A DNA stretch of 22,313 bases from an uncultured Armatimonadota bacterium (GTDB lineage: Bacteria; Armatimonadota; Armatimonadia; Armatimonadales; Armatimonadaceae). The first letter of the stretch is position 1, and each line of letters begins with the position of its first letter. The notes under the pieces are model-generated. The model made no database searches. It worked only from the letters and a program-made list of their open reading frames with translations, and was not told where the DNA came from. Of the stretch, positions 15,428 through 22,313 are shown piece by piece. Location: positions 1-22,313 of the forward strand of contig CAIWTR010000051.1 in NCBI GenBank assembly GCA_903915615.1, written 5' to 3'. The position numbers and the translations under genes were made by a program.

Positions 15428-16660
15428 TTAGAGCTCGAGGAGAAGGCCATCTGGGTTCTCGATAAGGTCCTTGACCTTCACCAGGAACCTCACCGCAGTC
15501 CCGCCATCGATTACACGGTGGTCATAGGAAAGCGCGATGTACATCATTGGACGGATGACAATCTGACCATCCACCACGACAGGACGCTCCTTGATACTGT
15601 GGAGCCCAAGGATACCTACCTGAGGATAGTTCAGGATAGGTGTCGACATCAGCGAACCGTAAACGCCACCATTGGTGATCGTAAATGTTCCTCCCGTCAT
15701 GTCACCGATGCCAAGCGCATTCTTCTTTGCCTTTTCAGCAAGACCCTTTATAGTAGATTCGATGCCGGCAAAGTTTAACTTATCTGCATCCCGAATAACT
15801 GGAACGACGAGGCCATCTTCCACACCAACCGCGATTCCAATATCGAAGTATCGCTTGTAGACCAGCTCATCACCTTGCAGCTCGGCGTTGACAGCAGGGA
15901 ACTGCTTGAGCGCTCCGACGACTGCCTTTGTGAAGAAGGACATAAAGCCAAGGCCAACACCATGGGTCGCTATAAAGGAATCCTTTGTGCGCTTCCGGAG
16001 GTTCATGACGGCAGACATGTCTACCTCGTTGAACGTTGTCAGCATTGCTGCTGTGTTTTGGGCTGTTTTCAGGTTCGCAGCAATCGTCTGGCGGCGACGC
16101 GACATGCGTACACGTTCTTCCGGTTTAGCGGATGTAGACGTTGACACAGGTGCTGCAGCAGCAGGCTTTGCCGGTGCGGCAGGTTTTTTTGGAGACCACG
16201 TTGTGTTTTCAACGCCACCGGAAATCGCCGATGCAACATCAGTCTTGCCAACCTTACCAGCAGGACCGGTTGCCGCAACCTTACTTAGGTCAACGGCATT
16301 GGCATTAGCCATCGCTTCGGCCACGGGAGTGACACCGCCCTTGGAGACCTGTTCGGATGATTCCTTGGAGGAGGCTTCTGTCACTGTTGTTTGCGCTGGT
16401 GCAGCAGGAGCGGCTGTGGCTCCAGAACCGGAAATCGTTCCGAGCACTGCGCCGACGGTGACCGTGTCACCCTCATTGAATGCAACTGATGCGAGTACAC
16501 CATCTGCTTCTGCTTGCAGCACTTGATTCACCTTATCGGTTTCAAGTTCAACCAGATCATCCCCAGCCTTGACCGCATCTCCAACCTTCTTGATCCACTG
16601 AGCAACGGTGGCTTCTACAACAGATTCACCCATGTTGGGTACGATGATTTCGACTGACAT
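15428..16660 (-). CDS. sucB: Dihydrolipoyllysine-residue succinyltransferase (E2 of 2-oxoglutarate dehydrogenase)
   Basis: A 410-residue E2, close to E. coli SucB (405), which passes the succinyl group from E1 through a lipoyl arm to CoA in the TCA cycle. It has one lipoyl domain (about 1-78) with ETDKVN, where K43 is lipoylated; then an Ala/Pro/Thr-rich linker and a peripheral subunit-binding domain (about 105-145, TPVAEAMANANAVDLSKVAATGPAGKV). A second Ala/Pro linker follows, then the catalytic core (about 180-410) with RMSRRRQTIA, GIAVGVEDGLVVPVIRDAD and SYDHRVIDGG (H381, D385). The ETDKVN lipoyl site and the pairing with sucA identify it as the 2-oxoglutarate enzyme rather than the pyruvate one. 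The Shine-Dalgarno AAAGGAG (16667-16673 on this strand) is six bases upstream. It starts 34 bp after sucA; no E3 (lpd) gene is seen. Confidence 0.95.
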   Translation of the reverse strand: MSVEIIVPNMGESVVEATVAQWIKKVGDAVKAGDDLVELETDKVNQVLQAEADGVLASVAFNEGDTVTVGAVLGTISGSGATAAPAAPAQTTVTEASSKESSEQVSKGGVTPVAEAMANANAVDLSKVAATGPAGKVGKTDVASAISGGVENTTWSPKKPAAPAKPAAAAPVSTSTSAKPEERVRMSRRRQTIAANLKTAQNTAAMLTTFNEVDMSAVMNLRKRTKDSFIATHGVGLGFMSFFTKAVVGALKQFPAVNAELQGDELVYKRYFDIGIAVGVEDGLVVPVIRDADKLNFAGIESTIKGLAEKAKKNALGIGDMTGGTFTITNGGVYGSLMSTPILNYPQVGILGLHSIKERPVVVDGQIVIRPMMYIALSYDHRVIDGGTAVRFLVKVKDLIENPDGLLLEL

Positions 16661-16666
16661 AACAAA

Positions 16667-16673
16667 CTCCTTT
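16667..16673 (-). promoter_or_regulatory. Strong Shine-Dalgarno sequence of sucB
   Basis: Minus-strand AAAGGAG, six bases before the sucB ATG, is the clearest ribosome-binding site in the window. It confirms the sucB start and shows that this organism uses Shine-Dalgarno initiation for genes inside transcripts, in contrast to the first genes accB and GT39. Confidence 0.8.
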
Positions 16674-16694
16674 GGATGTTAATCCATGAATCCT

Positions 16695-19481
16695 TTAGGA
16701 AAGTGCTGAGTGAACAATGTGCGCCTGCATCGCATTATGCATGTCGATGCTTCCTTCAGCAGGACTTGCTTCCAGCGGACGGCCAACGACGCGCAGCGCA
16801 AGATTGGAAGGCAACAGCTCTTGTAATTTCGGAATGACATAGCTTGCCGTTCCCATGTTCAGAGGTTCCTCTTGTACAAAGAGAAACTCTGTTGCGTTGG
16901 GATACGTTGCGATGAGCCGTGTGATGTCGTCCACCGGGAATGGATGAATCTCTTCCAAGCGAAGCAATGCGGTGGTCATCGGGTTTAGGGATGGGCTTGC
17001 CAGCAAGTCCACAATAATCTTGCCACTTGACATGACAATACGCTTGATCGACCCCTTATCGATGTCTGTTCGCATGTCATCCAGTACGGGTTGGAATGCT
17101 CCCGTCGTGAGGCTGGATGCATGTGATACAGCCTTTGGATGACGAAGAAGACTCTTAGGTGTCATCACGATGAGCGGCCGAGGATCTATCGACAACGACT
17201 TTGCCTGTCGTCTTAGCAGATGGAAGTAGTTAGCGGGAGTGGTGCAGTTCGCGACCCTGATATTGTTTCCTGCAGCCGATTGTAGGAAACGCTCCACACG
17301 TCCGGATGAGTGCTCAGGTCCCTGACCCTCGTAGCCATGCGGGAGGAGCATCACCAAACCGGATTTCTGCGTCCACTTTGCATCACCGCTCACGATGAAC
17401 TGATCAATGATGACTTGGGCTCCGTTAGCAAAGTCACCAAATTGACCTTCCCAGAGAACAAGCGTTTCCTTTGCGTGCGCGCTGTAACCATATTCAAAGC
17501 CCAACGCCGCCGTTTCGGATAGAGGTGAGTTCAGGATTGCGATGGATGCATTCGCGGTTGGAACGAATCTGAGTAAGTGACATCTAGCACCGGTCTCGAC
17601 ATCGTGCAAGACCAACATTCGCTGTGAGAATGTACCTCTCTGCGCATCCTGACCTGAGAGGCGGATAGGGGTTCCATCTTCAAGAATCGATGCGTATGCC
17701 AATGCCTCGGCATGTGCCCAGTTGATGCCCGGCTCGTCTGCGGTCAAAGCTGCTTTACGTGGCTTGAGAACCTGTCGCAGCTGCTTATCGTTGACTGCAA
17801 ATCCATCTGGTGTGGATGTAATTGCATCGTTTAGGACCTGTAATCGGTCAAACGAAACATTTTCAACGACGACATCCGGGGCGATAGTAACAGCCGGCGT
17901 CGTAACGGTTCCACCTGCCTGCTCCAGCGCATACTGGCGTGCATCCGCAAGCGCCTCACGTACCGTAGTCAACATCGAATCTACAACTGACGAATCGACG
18001 ACACCCTTTGCTGTCAAGCGTCCAGCATAAAGCTCACGAAGACGCGGATGTGCATCGACAACCCCATACATTTGAGGTTGCGTGTAGCGTGGCTCATCGG
18101 TTTCGTTATGTCCGTGTCGGCGGTATCCGATGATGTCGATCAGGAAGTCACAGCCGAATTTCTGGCGGAAATCCAATGCCATTCGCGCCATCGCAAGACA
18201 TGCATCAGGATCATCGCCATTCACGTGAACAATCGGTATCTCAAACCCCTTTGCGAGGTCGGATGAGTACAGCGTAGATCTGCTGTTTTCAGGATCCGTT
18301 GTGAATCCAACCTGATTGTTAGCGATGATGTGGATGGTTCCACCAACGCGGTAGCCCGGTACGCGCGAAAGGTTTAGGCTCTCTGCGACAACACCCTGAC
18401 CCGGGAATGCAGCATCTCCGTGAATCAAGATGGACAGTGCAGCAAGAATGTCACGGGAGGGTTTTCCCTGATGGTCGCGATGTTCCTGAGCGGCACGTGC
18501 CCGGCCGAGGACAACAGGATTCACGAACTCAAGGTGCGACGGGTTAGGGACAAGCGTGACAGGAACGCTTCCATGGTCCGCGGTCTCAATGCGGAGCTCA
18601 TAACCCTTGTGATACTTCACATCACCGGTATAGCCACCGGAACCAGCGCCGCTCGTACTTGGCACGAGGTACTTTTTGCCCTTGATGAACTCGGAGAGCA
18701 TCTGACGATACGGTTTTTTCAGGACATGTGTAAGGACATTTAAACGCCCACGATGGGCCATCCCAATAACAACTTCGAGGTTACCTGCCAGAGCTGCGCC
18801 CTGAACAATGCTTTGCAGGACAGGAACCAGCATGTCGACGCCTTCAATGGAAAAGCGTTTTTCACCCTGAAAGGGTTGTGTCTTGTGGAGAAACTGCTCG
18901 AATGTGTCAACTTCGGTAATGCGCTCAAGCAGCCATGAACGGTCATCGTTTGTAATCGCTCTAAGATAGCGGCCCGATTCAAAGGCATCACGTAACCAGT
19001 TACGTTGCTCAGGCGATTGGACGTGATCATCCTCGTAGCCAATCGTCCCGCAATAAACGTGTCGAAGACGGTTCATTGCATCGAGTGCATTGGATGTTCC
19101 AGCAGCGGCGGGACCACCAACTACGGATGGAGGAAGCGATGCCAGATCTGATTCGGTGAGTCCATGATAAGCAAGCGTCAGCTGCGGATCAATCTTCGAC
19201 GGGCTCCGCAACGGGTTAAGATTTGCCTCGACATGGCCATGTTCGCGAATTAGACCAGCGAGGTGTACCGCTCGCATGATAGTTTCAACATTAGTTGTTT
19301 CTACTACTGAAGTACTTCTTGCTTCGGCAGGCGGAATGTAACCTGTCGCAAAAAGAGCACTTGTATCGGAGTCGATTGATGCTGGATCTTCCATCCAGCG
19401 CTCATACAACTCGCGGGCATAGGCCGCATTGGGGCCATGAAGCGAGAGGGGCCGATCTACCGTGGTTGAGTCATCATGCAT
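16695..19481 (-). CDS. sucA: 2-oxoglutarate dehydrogenase E1 component
   Basis: A 928-residue thiamine-diphosphate enzyme (E. coli SucA is 933) that decarboxylates 2-oxoglutarate and loads succinyl onto the E2 lipoyl arm. The N terminus has the family segment LHGPNAAYARELYERWMEDP. Active-site and cofactor regions include GMAHRGRLNVL (H243), NPSHLEFVNPVVLGRARA (about 313-330), IHGDAAFPGQGVVAESLNLS (about 353-372) and IIANNQVGFTT (about 385-395). The C-terminal half shows HSSGRVERFLQ and FVQEEPLNMGTASYV. All match the homodimeric OGDH E1 family, not pyruvate or branched-chain E1. It is read toward sucB and is divergent from alaS. A GGAAGG lies about 12 bases before the ATG, farther than ideal. 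TACAGT five bases before the ATG could instead be a -10 of a leaderless message. Confidence 0.97.
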   Translation of the reverse strand: MHDDSTTVDRPLSLHGPNAAYARELYERWMEDPASIDSDTSALFATGYIPPAEARSTSVVETTNVETIMRAVHLAGLIREHGHVEANLNPLRSPSKIDPQLTLAYHGLTESDLASLPPSVVGGPAAAGTSNALDAMNRLRHVYCGTIGYEDDHVQSPEQRNWLRDAFESGRYLRAITNDDRSWLLERITEVDTFEQFLHKTQPFQGEKRFSIEGVDMLVPVLQSIVQGAALAGNLEVVIGMAHRGRLNVLTHVLKKPYRQMLSEFIKGKKYLVPSTSGAGSGGYTGDVKYHKGYELRIETADHGSVPVTLVPNPSHLEFVNPVVLGRARAAQEHRDHQGKPSRDILAALSILIHGDAAFPGQGVVAESLNLSRVPGYRVGGTIHIIANNQVGFTTDPENSRSTLYSSDLAKGFEIPIVHVNGDDPDACLAMARMALDFRQKFGCDFLIDIIGYRRHGHNETDEPRYTQPQMYGVVDAHPRLRELYAGRLTAKGVVDSSVVDSMLTTVREALADARQYALEQAGGTVTTPAVTIAPDVVVENVSFDRLQVLNDAITSTPDGFAVNDKQLRQVLKPRKAALTADEPGINWAHAEALAYASILEDGTPIRLSGQDAQRGTFSQRMLVLHDVETGARCHLLRFVPTANASIAILNSPLSETAALGFEYGYSAHAKETLVLWEGQFGDFANGAQVIIDQFIVSGDAKWTQKSGLVMLLPHGYEGQGPEHSSGRVERFLQSAAGNNIRVANCTTPANYFHLLRRQAKSLSIDPRPLIVMTPKSLLRHPKAVSHASSLTTGAFQPVLDDMRTDIDKGSIKRIVMSSGKIIVDLLASPSLNPMTTALLRLEEIHPFPVDDITRLIATYPNATEFLFVQEEPLNMGTASYVIPKLQELLPSNLALRVVGRPLEASPAEGSIDMHNAMQAHIVHSALS

Positions 19482-19607
19482 GCCGAACTGTAACCTTCCA
19501 CTCAGTAATATCGGTCACGAAACCTCAATACTGAACCAACGCACATTTTACCCGAATACGGGTTTTATGGTGGACTCAGGTACGAAACTTCCACAGGGTG
19601 CTGGCGA

Positions 19608-19613
19608 TATACT
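19608..19613 (+). promoter_or_regulatory. Candidate -10 element (TATACT) just upstream of alaS
   Basis: TATACT matches five of six -10 positions and lies nine bases before the alaS ATG at 19623. Transcription starting six to eight bases downstream would leave a leader of only about zero to four bases. No Shine-Dalgarno precedes alaS. The -35 region is weak. The element is in the 141-bp divergent gap with sucA. Confidence 0.45.
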
Positions 19614-19622
19614 TTTCTCAAT

Positions 19623-22256
19623 ATGGAAGCTAGTGAACTCCGCCGCGCCTACCTCGACTTCTTCGCATCCAAAGGTGCGCTTATCCTGCCATCAGATTCG
19701 TTGGTCACAGAAGACCCTACACTCCTCTTTACGGTTGCTGGAATGGTCCCGTTCAAAGCCTACTTTGAAGACCGCGTAACACCTCCGAGGACAAGCATCG
19801 CGACCAGTCAAAAGTGTTTACGTACAAAAGACATCGATGACATTGGTGACATCAGCCACTGTACATTCTTCGAAATGCTTGGAAACTTCAGCTTTGGTGA
19901 CTACTTCAAGCCCGAAGCGGTGGAGTGGTCTGCAGAGTTTCTCTTCGATGTTCTGAAAATCGACCGCAAGCGTATCCGCGTCACGATTTATCAAGATGAT
20001 GACGATGCGTATGCACTGTGGAAAAAGTTCGGGATGCCAGATGAACGCATCACCCGCCTCGGGCAGAAAACAAACTATTGGCCTTCAAACGCGATCGTTG
20101 AAAAGAGTCAAGGGCCATGTGGTCCCTGCTCAGAGATCTTCTTTGACCTCCAGCCTCACTTGCCGTTTGACCAGGACTGGGATGGCGAGGGGAGCCGCTG
20201 GCTTGAGATCTGGAACAATGTTTTCACGCAGTTCACCGGCATCGGATCTGGCGGTGACTACGCACTCCAAGCGCTTCCAAAGAAGAATATCGATACCGGA
20301 ATGGGCCTCGAGCGCACAGCCGCAGCCATCAATGATCTTGCCGGACCGTTCGAGACCGATGTTATCCGCCCCATTATCAATCACCTTGAAGCGCTGAGTG
20401 GAAAGACGTATACATCGACGCCCGATGCAACAACTGATATCGCATTCAGACGGATAGCAGACCACATCCGGGCAACGACATTTCTAATCGGCGATGGTGT
20501 CCTCCCTGACAAAGATAAGCATGGCTATGTGCTACGACGCCTGATGCGCCGGGCAATCGTGGCTGGAATTCGGCATCTTGGATTTGACAGTGCACCATTC
20601 ATGGACCGCGCCGTCCCAGGTGTGATTGCGCATATGAAAGATGCCTATCCTGATCTTGTCAATCGCGAAGAAGCTATTTTGGTTGCTGTTCGACGTGAAG
20701 AAGCGCAGTTTAGAGACATCCTCTCGGATGGACTTGTGCGTCTGGATGACTCACTCGCAAAGGGTGACCTGACAGGCTCTGCAGCCTTTGATCTGTTTGC
20801 CACATATGGCCTGCCCTTTGAAGTAACACGAGAGGTTGCGGGTGAGCGCGGAGTTGTAATTGATGAAGAATCATTCAACAAAGCACGTGCACAGCATGCA
20901 ATTGATTCGGGTAAGGGGAACAAGAAGACGTGGATCATCACGGATGACAATGTAAAGGCTTTCTTCCGCGACCTGCCCCATACAGACTTTACGGGTTACA
21001 CAGCGCTCGATGGAACAACCGTTGTTGCCGGTATTCTGGTCGATGGACAACCTACCAAGGCTGTGACCGCCGGGATGACAGCAGATATCATCCTGCAATC
21101 CAGTCCATTTTATGCAGAATCTGGTGGTCAAGTCAGTGACACCGGAGAACTAACCTTCCATGATTTCCGGGCAAGTGTTCTGGATGTCACCAAAAAGGAC
21201 AGTGTGTGGTTCCATTCGGTCCTGGTTCATCAAGGTGAGCTGGCGACGGGAGGTCAGGTCCATGCATCTGTAGATGCGAATCGCCGACGGCAAATCAGGG
21301 CCAATCACACCGCGACCCATATTTTGCACAAGATATTGCGTGACCAGCTCGGTTCCCACGTGGCACAGCGGGGATCGCTTGTCGCGCCCGATCGGCTTAG
21401 ATTTGACTTTTCTCACGGAGAATCACTACCGAGTCAGACGCTCAAGGTGATCGAGCGATTGGCTAACGATGCAGTTGCGGCTGCATTAGTCGTTGACATC
21501 GCCGAAAAGCCGATAAACGAAGCTCGTGAGCTCGGTGCCATGATGCTCTTCGGGGAGAAGTACGGGGATGTTGTTCGTGTAGTTTCCGTTGGTGGAGAAT
21601 ACTCACGAGAGTTCTGCGGCGGGACGCACGTTACGAACACATCCGAGATTGGCATCATCAAAATTGTTGGTGAGTCATCCAGCGCAGCAGGCGTACGACG
21701 AATCGAAGCAATCACATCCGATGGTGCAATGGAATACATCGCGAAGACGATTAGTGATGCTGAGCGAGCTGCATCTCTCCTAAATGTCAAAGTCGATGGC
21801 CTTTCGGGAGCGATTCAACGCCTCTTGGATGAACGTCAGCACCTGATGGCAGACCTCAAAGCGATCAAACAGCAGCAGGCAGGAAGCCTCGCGGATGGTT
21901 TGTTGGCGGATGCAAGAGTTGTCGCGGGCATCAAGGTGATTATCCAGTCCATCGATGCTCAAGATGCTGCATCCGTTGGTAACCTTGTGGATGAGCTCAT
22001 TGGTCGTACGGACAATGGCGTCGTGATGCTAGTTGCTGCGATTGGTGACAAGGTTAGCATTGTCGTTAAGGCAACGAAGACGGCCGTAGCGGCAGGGGTC
22101 CATTGTGGAAATCTTGCTAAGCAGGCTGCACAAATCATGGGCGGCGGCGGCGGTGGTCGACCTGATTTTGCAAGCGCGGGTGGCAAAGATGCATCACGAA
22201 TTGATGATGCAATCAGCGCTGCGACCGCAACGGTAGATACTGTTCTAGGGTCCTAA
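19623..22256 (+). CDS. alaS: Alanyl-tRNA synthetase
   Basis: An 877-residue class II aminoacyl-tRNA synthetase (E. coli AlaRS is 876), which charges tRNA-Ala. It begins MEASELRRAYLDFFASKGA, the usual AlaRS start. The catalytic domain shows VAGMVPFKAYF, the segment TKDIDDIGDISHCTFFEMLGNFSFGDYFK (split here as two family blocks) and GPCGPCSEIFFD. The editing domain has the zinc-binding HxxxH (H562-TAT-H566) and CxxxH (C665-GGT-H669), both intact, so mischarged Ser/Gly clearance should work. The C-terminal DHHA1-type domain ends with MGGGGGGRPDFASAGG. No insertion or truncation is evident. It begins a rightward transcript and overlaps the next reading frame by one base (TAATG). Confidence 0.98.
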   Translation: MEASELRRAYLDFFASKGALILPSDSLVTEDPTLLFTVAGMVPFKAYFEDRVTPPRTSIATSQKCLRTKDIDDIGDISHCTFFEMLGNFSFGDYFKPEAVEWSAEFLFDVLKIDRKRIRVTIYQDDDDAYALWKKFGMPDERITRLGQKTNYWPSNAIVEKSQGPCGPCSEIFFDLQPHLPFDQDWDGEGSRWLEIWNNVFTQFTGIGSGGDYALQALPKKNIDTGMGLERTAAAINDLAGPFETDVIRPIINHLEALSGKTYTSTPDATTDIAFRRIADHIRATTFLIGDGVLPDKDKHGYVLRRLMRRAIVAGIRHLGFDSAPFMDRAVPGVIAHMKDAYPDLVNREEAILVAVRREEAQFRDILSDGLVRLDDSLAKGDLTGSAAFDLFATYGLPFEVTREVAGERGVVIDEESFNKARAQHAIDSGKGNKKTWIITDDNVKAFFRDLPHTDFTGYTALDGTTVVAGILVDGQPTKAVTAGMTADIILQSSPFYAESGGQVSDTGELTFHDFRASVLDVTKKDSVWFHSVLVHQGELATGGQVHASVDANRRRQIRANHTATHILHKILRDQLGSHVAQRGSLVAPDRLRFDFSHGESLPSQTLKVIERLANDAVAAALVVDIAEKPINEARELGAMMLFGEKYGDVVRVVSVGGEYSREFCGGTHVTNTSEIGIIKIVGESSSAAGVRRIEAITSDGAMEYIAKTISDAERAASLLNVKVDGLSGAIQRLLDERQHLMADLKAIKQQQAGSLADGLLADARVVAGIKVIIQSIDAQDAASVGNLVDELIGRTDNGVVMLVAAIGDKVSIVVKATKTAVAAGVHCGNLAKQAAQIMGGGGGGRPDFASAGGKDASRIDDAISAATATVDTVLGS

Positions 22257-22313
22257 TGACACGAGTACGGGTCATTCTTTGCCTCGTACTCATCCTTTTT
22301 GGGAGTGGAACAC
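22256..22313 (+). CDS. Start of a probable exported protein (runs off right edge)
   Basis: An ATG overlapping the alaS stop by one base (TAATG) opens a frame reading MTRVRVILCLVLILFGSGT to the window edge. A basic start followed by a run of hydrophobic residues and small residues is what a signal peptide looks like, and the LVLILFGSG part could end in a lipobox or signal-peptidase I site beyond the edge. The TAATG junction suggests translational coupling with alaS. Only 19 residues are visible, so the function is unknown. The same bases form a hairpin followed by a T run, which competes with the gene interpretation. Confidence 0.5.
   Translation, partial: MTRVRVILCLVLILFGSGT
22263..22300 (+). 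terminator. Terminator-like hairpin overlapping the start of the gene after alaS
   Basis: GAGTACG (22263-22269; first base read as G) pairs perfectly with CGTACTC (22285-22291), and a G-T and a G-C pair extend the stem inward around an 11-base loop. Four bases after the stem comes TTTTT (22296-22300). It lies right after the alaS stop. The offset between stem and T run makes it a poor classical terminator, and it could be partial attenuation or chance. Confidence 0.3.

Noticed and set aside
15888..16526. A 212-codon open frame on the plus strand, antisense to sucB
   Set aside because: It lies wholly opposite the Ala/Pro/Val-rich lipoyl and linker parts of sucB. Its composition (Ala, Thr, Pro, Ser runs) is the mirror of that coding sequence, and it has no domain pattern of its own.
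22138..22157. G-rich GGC repeat near the end of alaS, possible structured element or slippage site
   Set aside because: It encodes the glycine-rich motif before RPDFASAGG, which is conserved in AlaRS C-terminal domains.
1..22313. Possible defence system, mobile element, CRISPR array or tRNA
   Set aside because: No direct-repeat arrays, transposase, integrase, nuclease or tRNA-like sequences were seen; essentially all coding space is accounted for by housekeeping genes plus one unknown.

Overview
The window is ordinary bacterial chromosome of moderate G+C (about half, judged by eye). Genes are tightly packed on both strands. I see no insertion sequence, prophage, CRISPR array, tRNA or rRNA, and no intergenic gap longer than about 150 bases. 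The gene set implies a cell with peptidoglycan (two penicillin-binding proteins), a 2-oxoglutarate dehydrogenase of the oxidative TCA cycle, Sec-type export, fatty-acid synthesis through a biotin carrier protein, and glycogen-type storage. I cannot name the phylum. The eukaryote-type (GH13_8-like) branching enzyme, the class A PBP with a cysteine-rich tail and apparent leaderless starts do not point to a well-known model lineage, and an undersampled phylum is likely.

Layout. (1) Positions 1-1858, minus strand: the start of a secreted beta-propeller-like protein running off the left edge, and a GT39-family membrane glycosyltransferase. (2) 1934-5765, plus strand: a tight unit accB - hom - lepB - purC - EI24-like membrane protein, with abutting or overlapping ends. 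(3) 5917-15364, plus strand: a second tight unit rimO - unknown 612-residue protein with several winged-helix-like modules - class A PBP - class B PBP - branching enzyme. It ends at a strong hairpin (15391-15420) placed between convergent genes. (4) 15428-19481, minus strand: sucA-sucB, the E1 and E2 of 2-oxoglutarate dehydrogenase. (5) 19623 to the right edge, plus strand: alaS, then the first codons of a probable exported protein that overlaps the alaS stop by one base.

How they fit together. Unit 2 mixes fatty-acid, amino-acid and purine synthesis with signal peptidase and looks like a growth-linked housekeeping cluster. Unit 3 pairs both activities of wall synthesis (glycan polymerisation and cross-linking) with ribosome modification (RimO) and glycogen branching. 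The 612-residue protein in the middle of unit 3 is the least explained gene in the window. First genes of several transcripts have a -10-like hexamer exactly six bases before the start codon, whereas several internal genes carry Shine-Dalgarno sequences. This suggests leaderless transcription of leading genes.

I did not find a clearly new multi-gene system. The best candidates for follow-up are the 612-residue protein, the leaderless-start pattern, the GGATG/CATCC pentamer excess and the hairpin over the start of the last gene.
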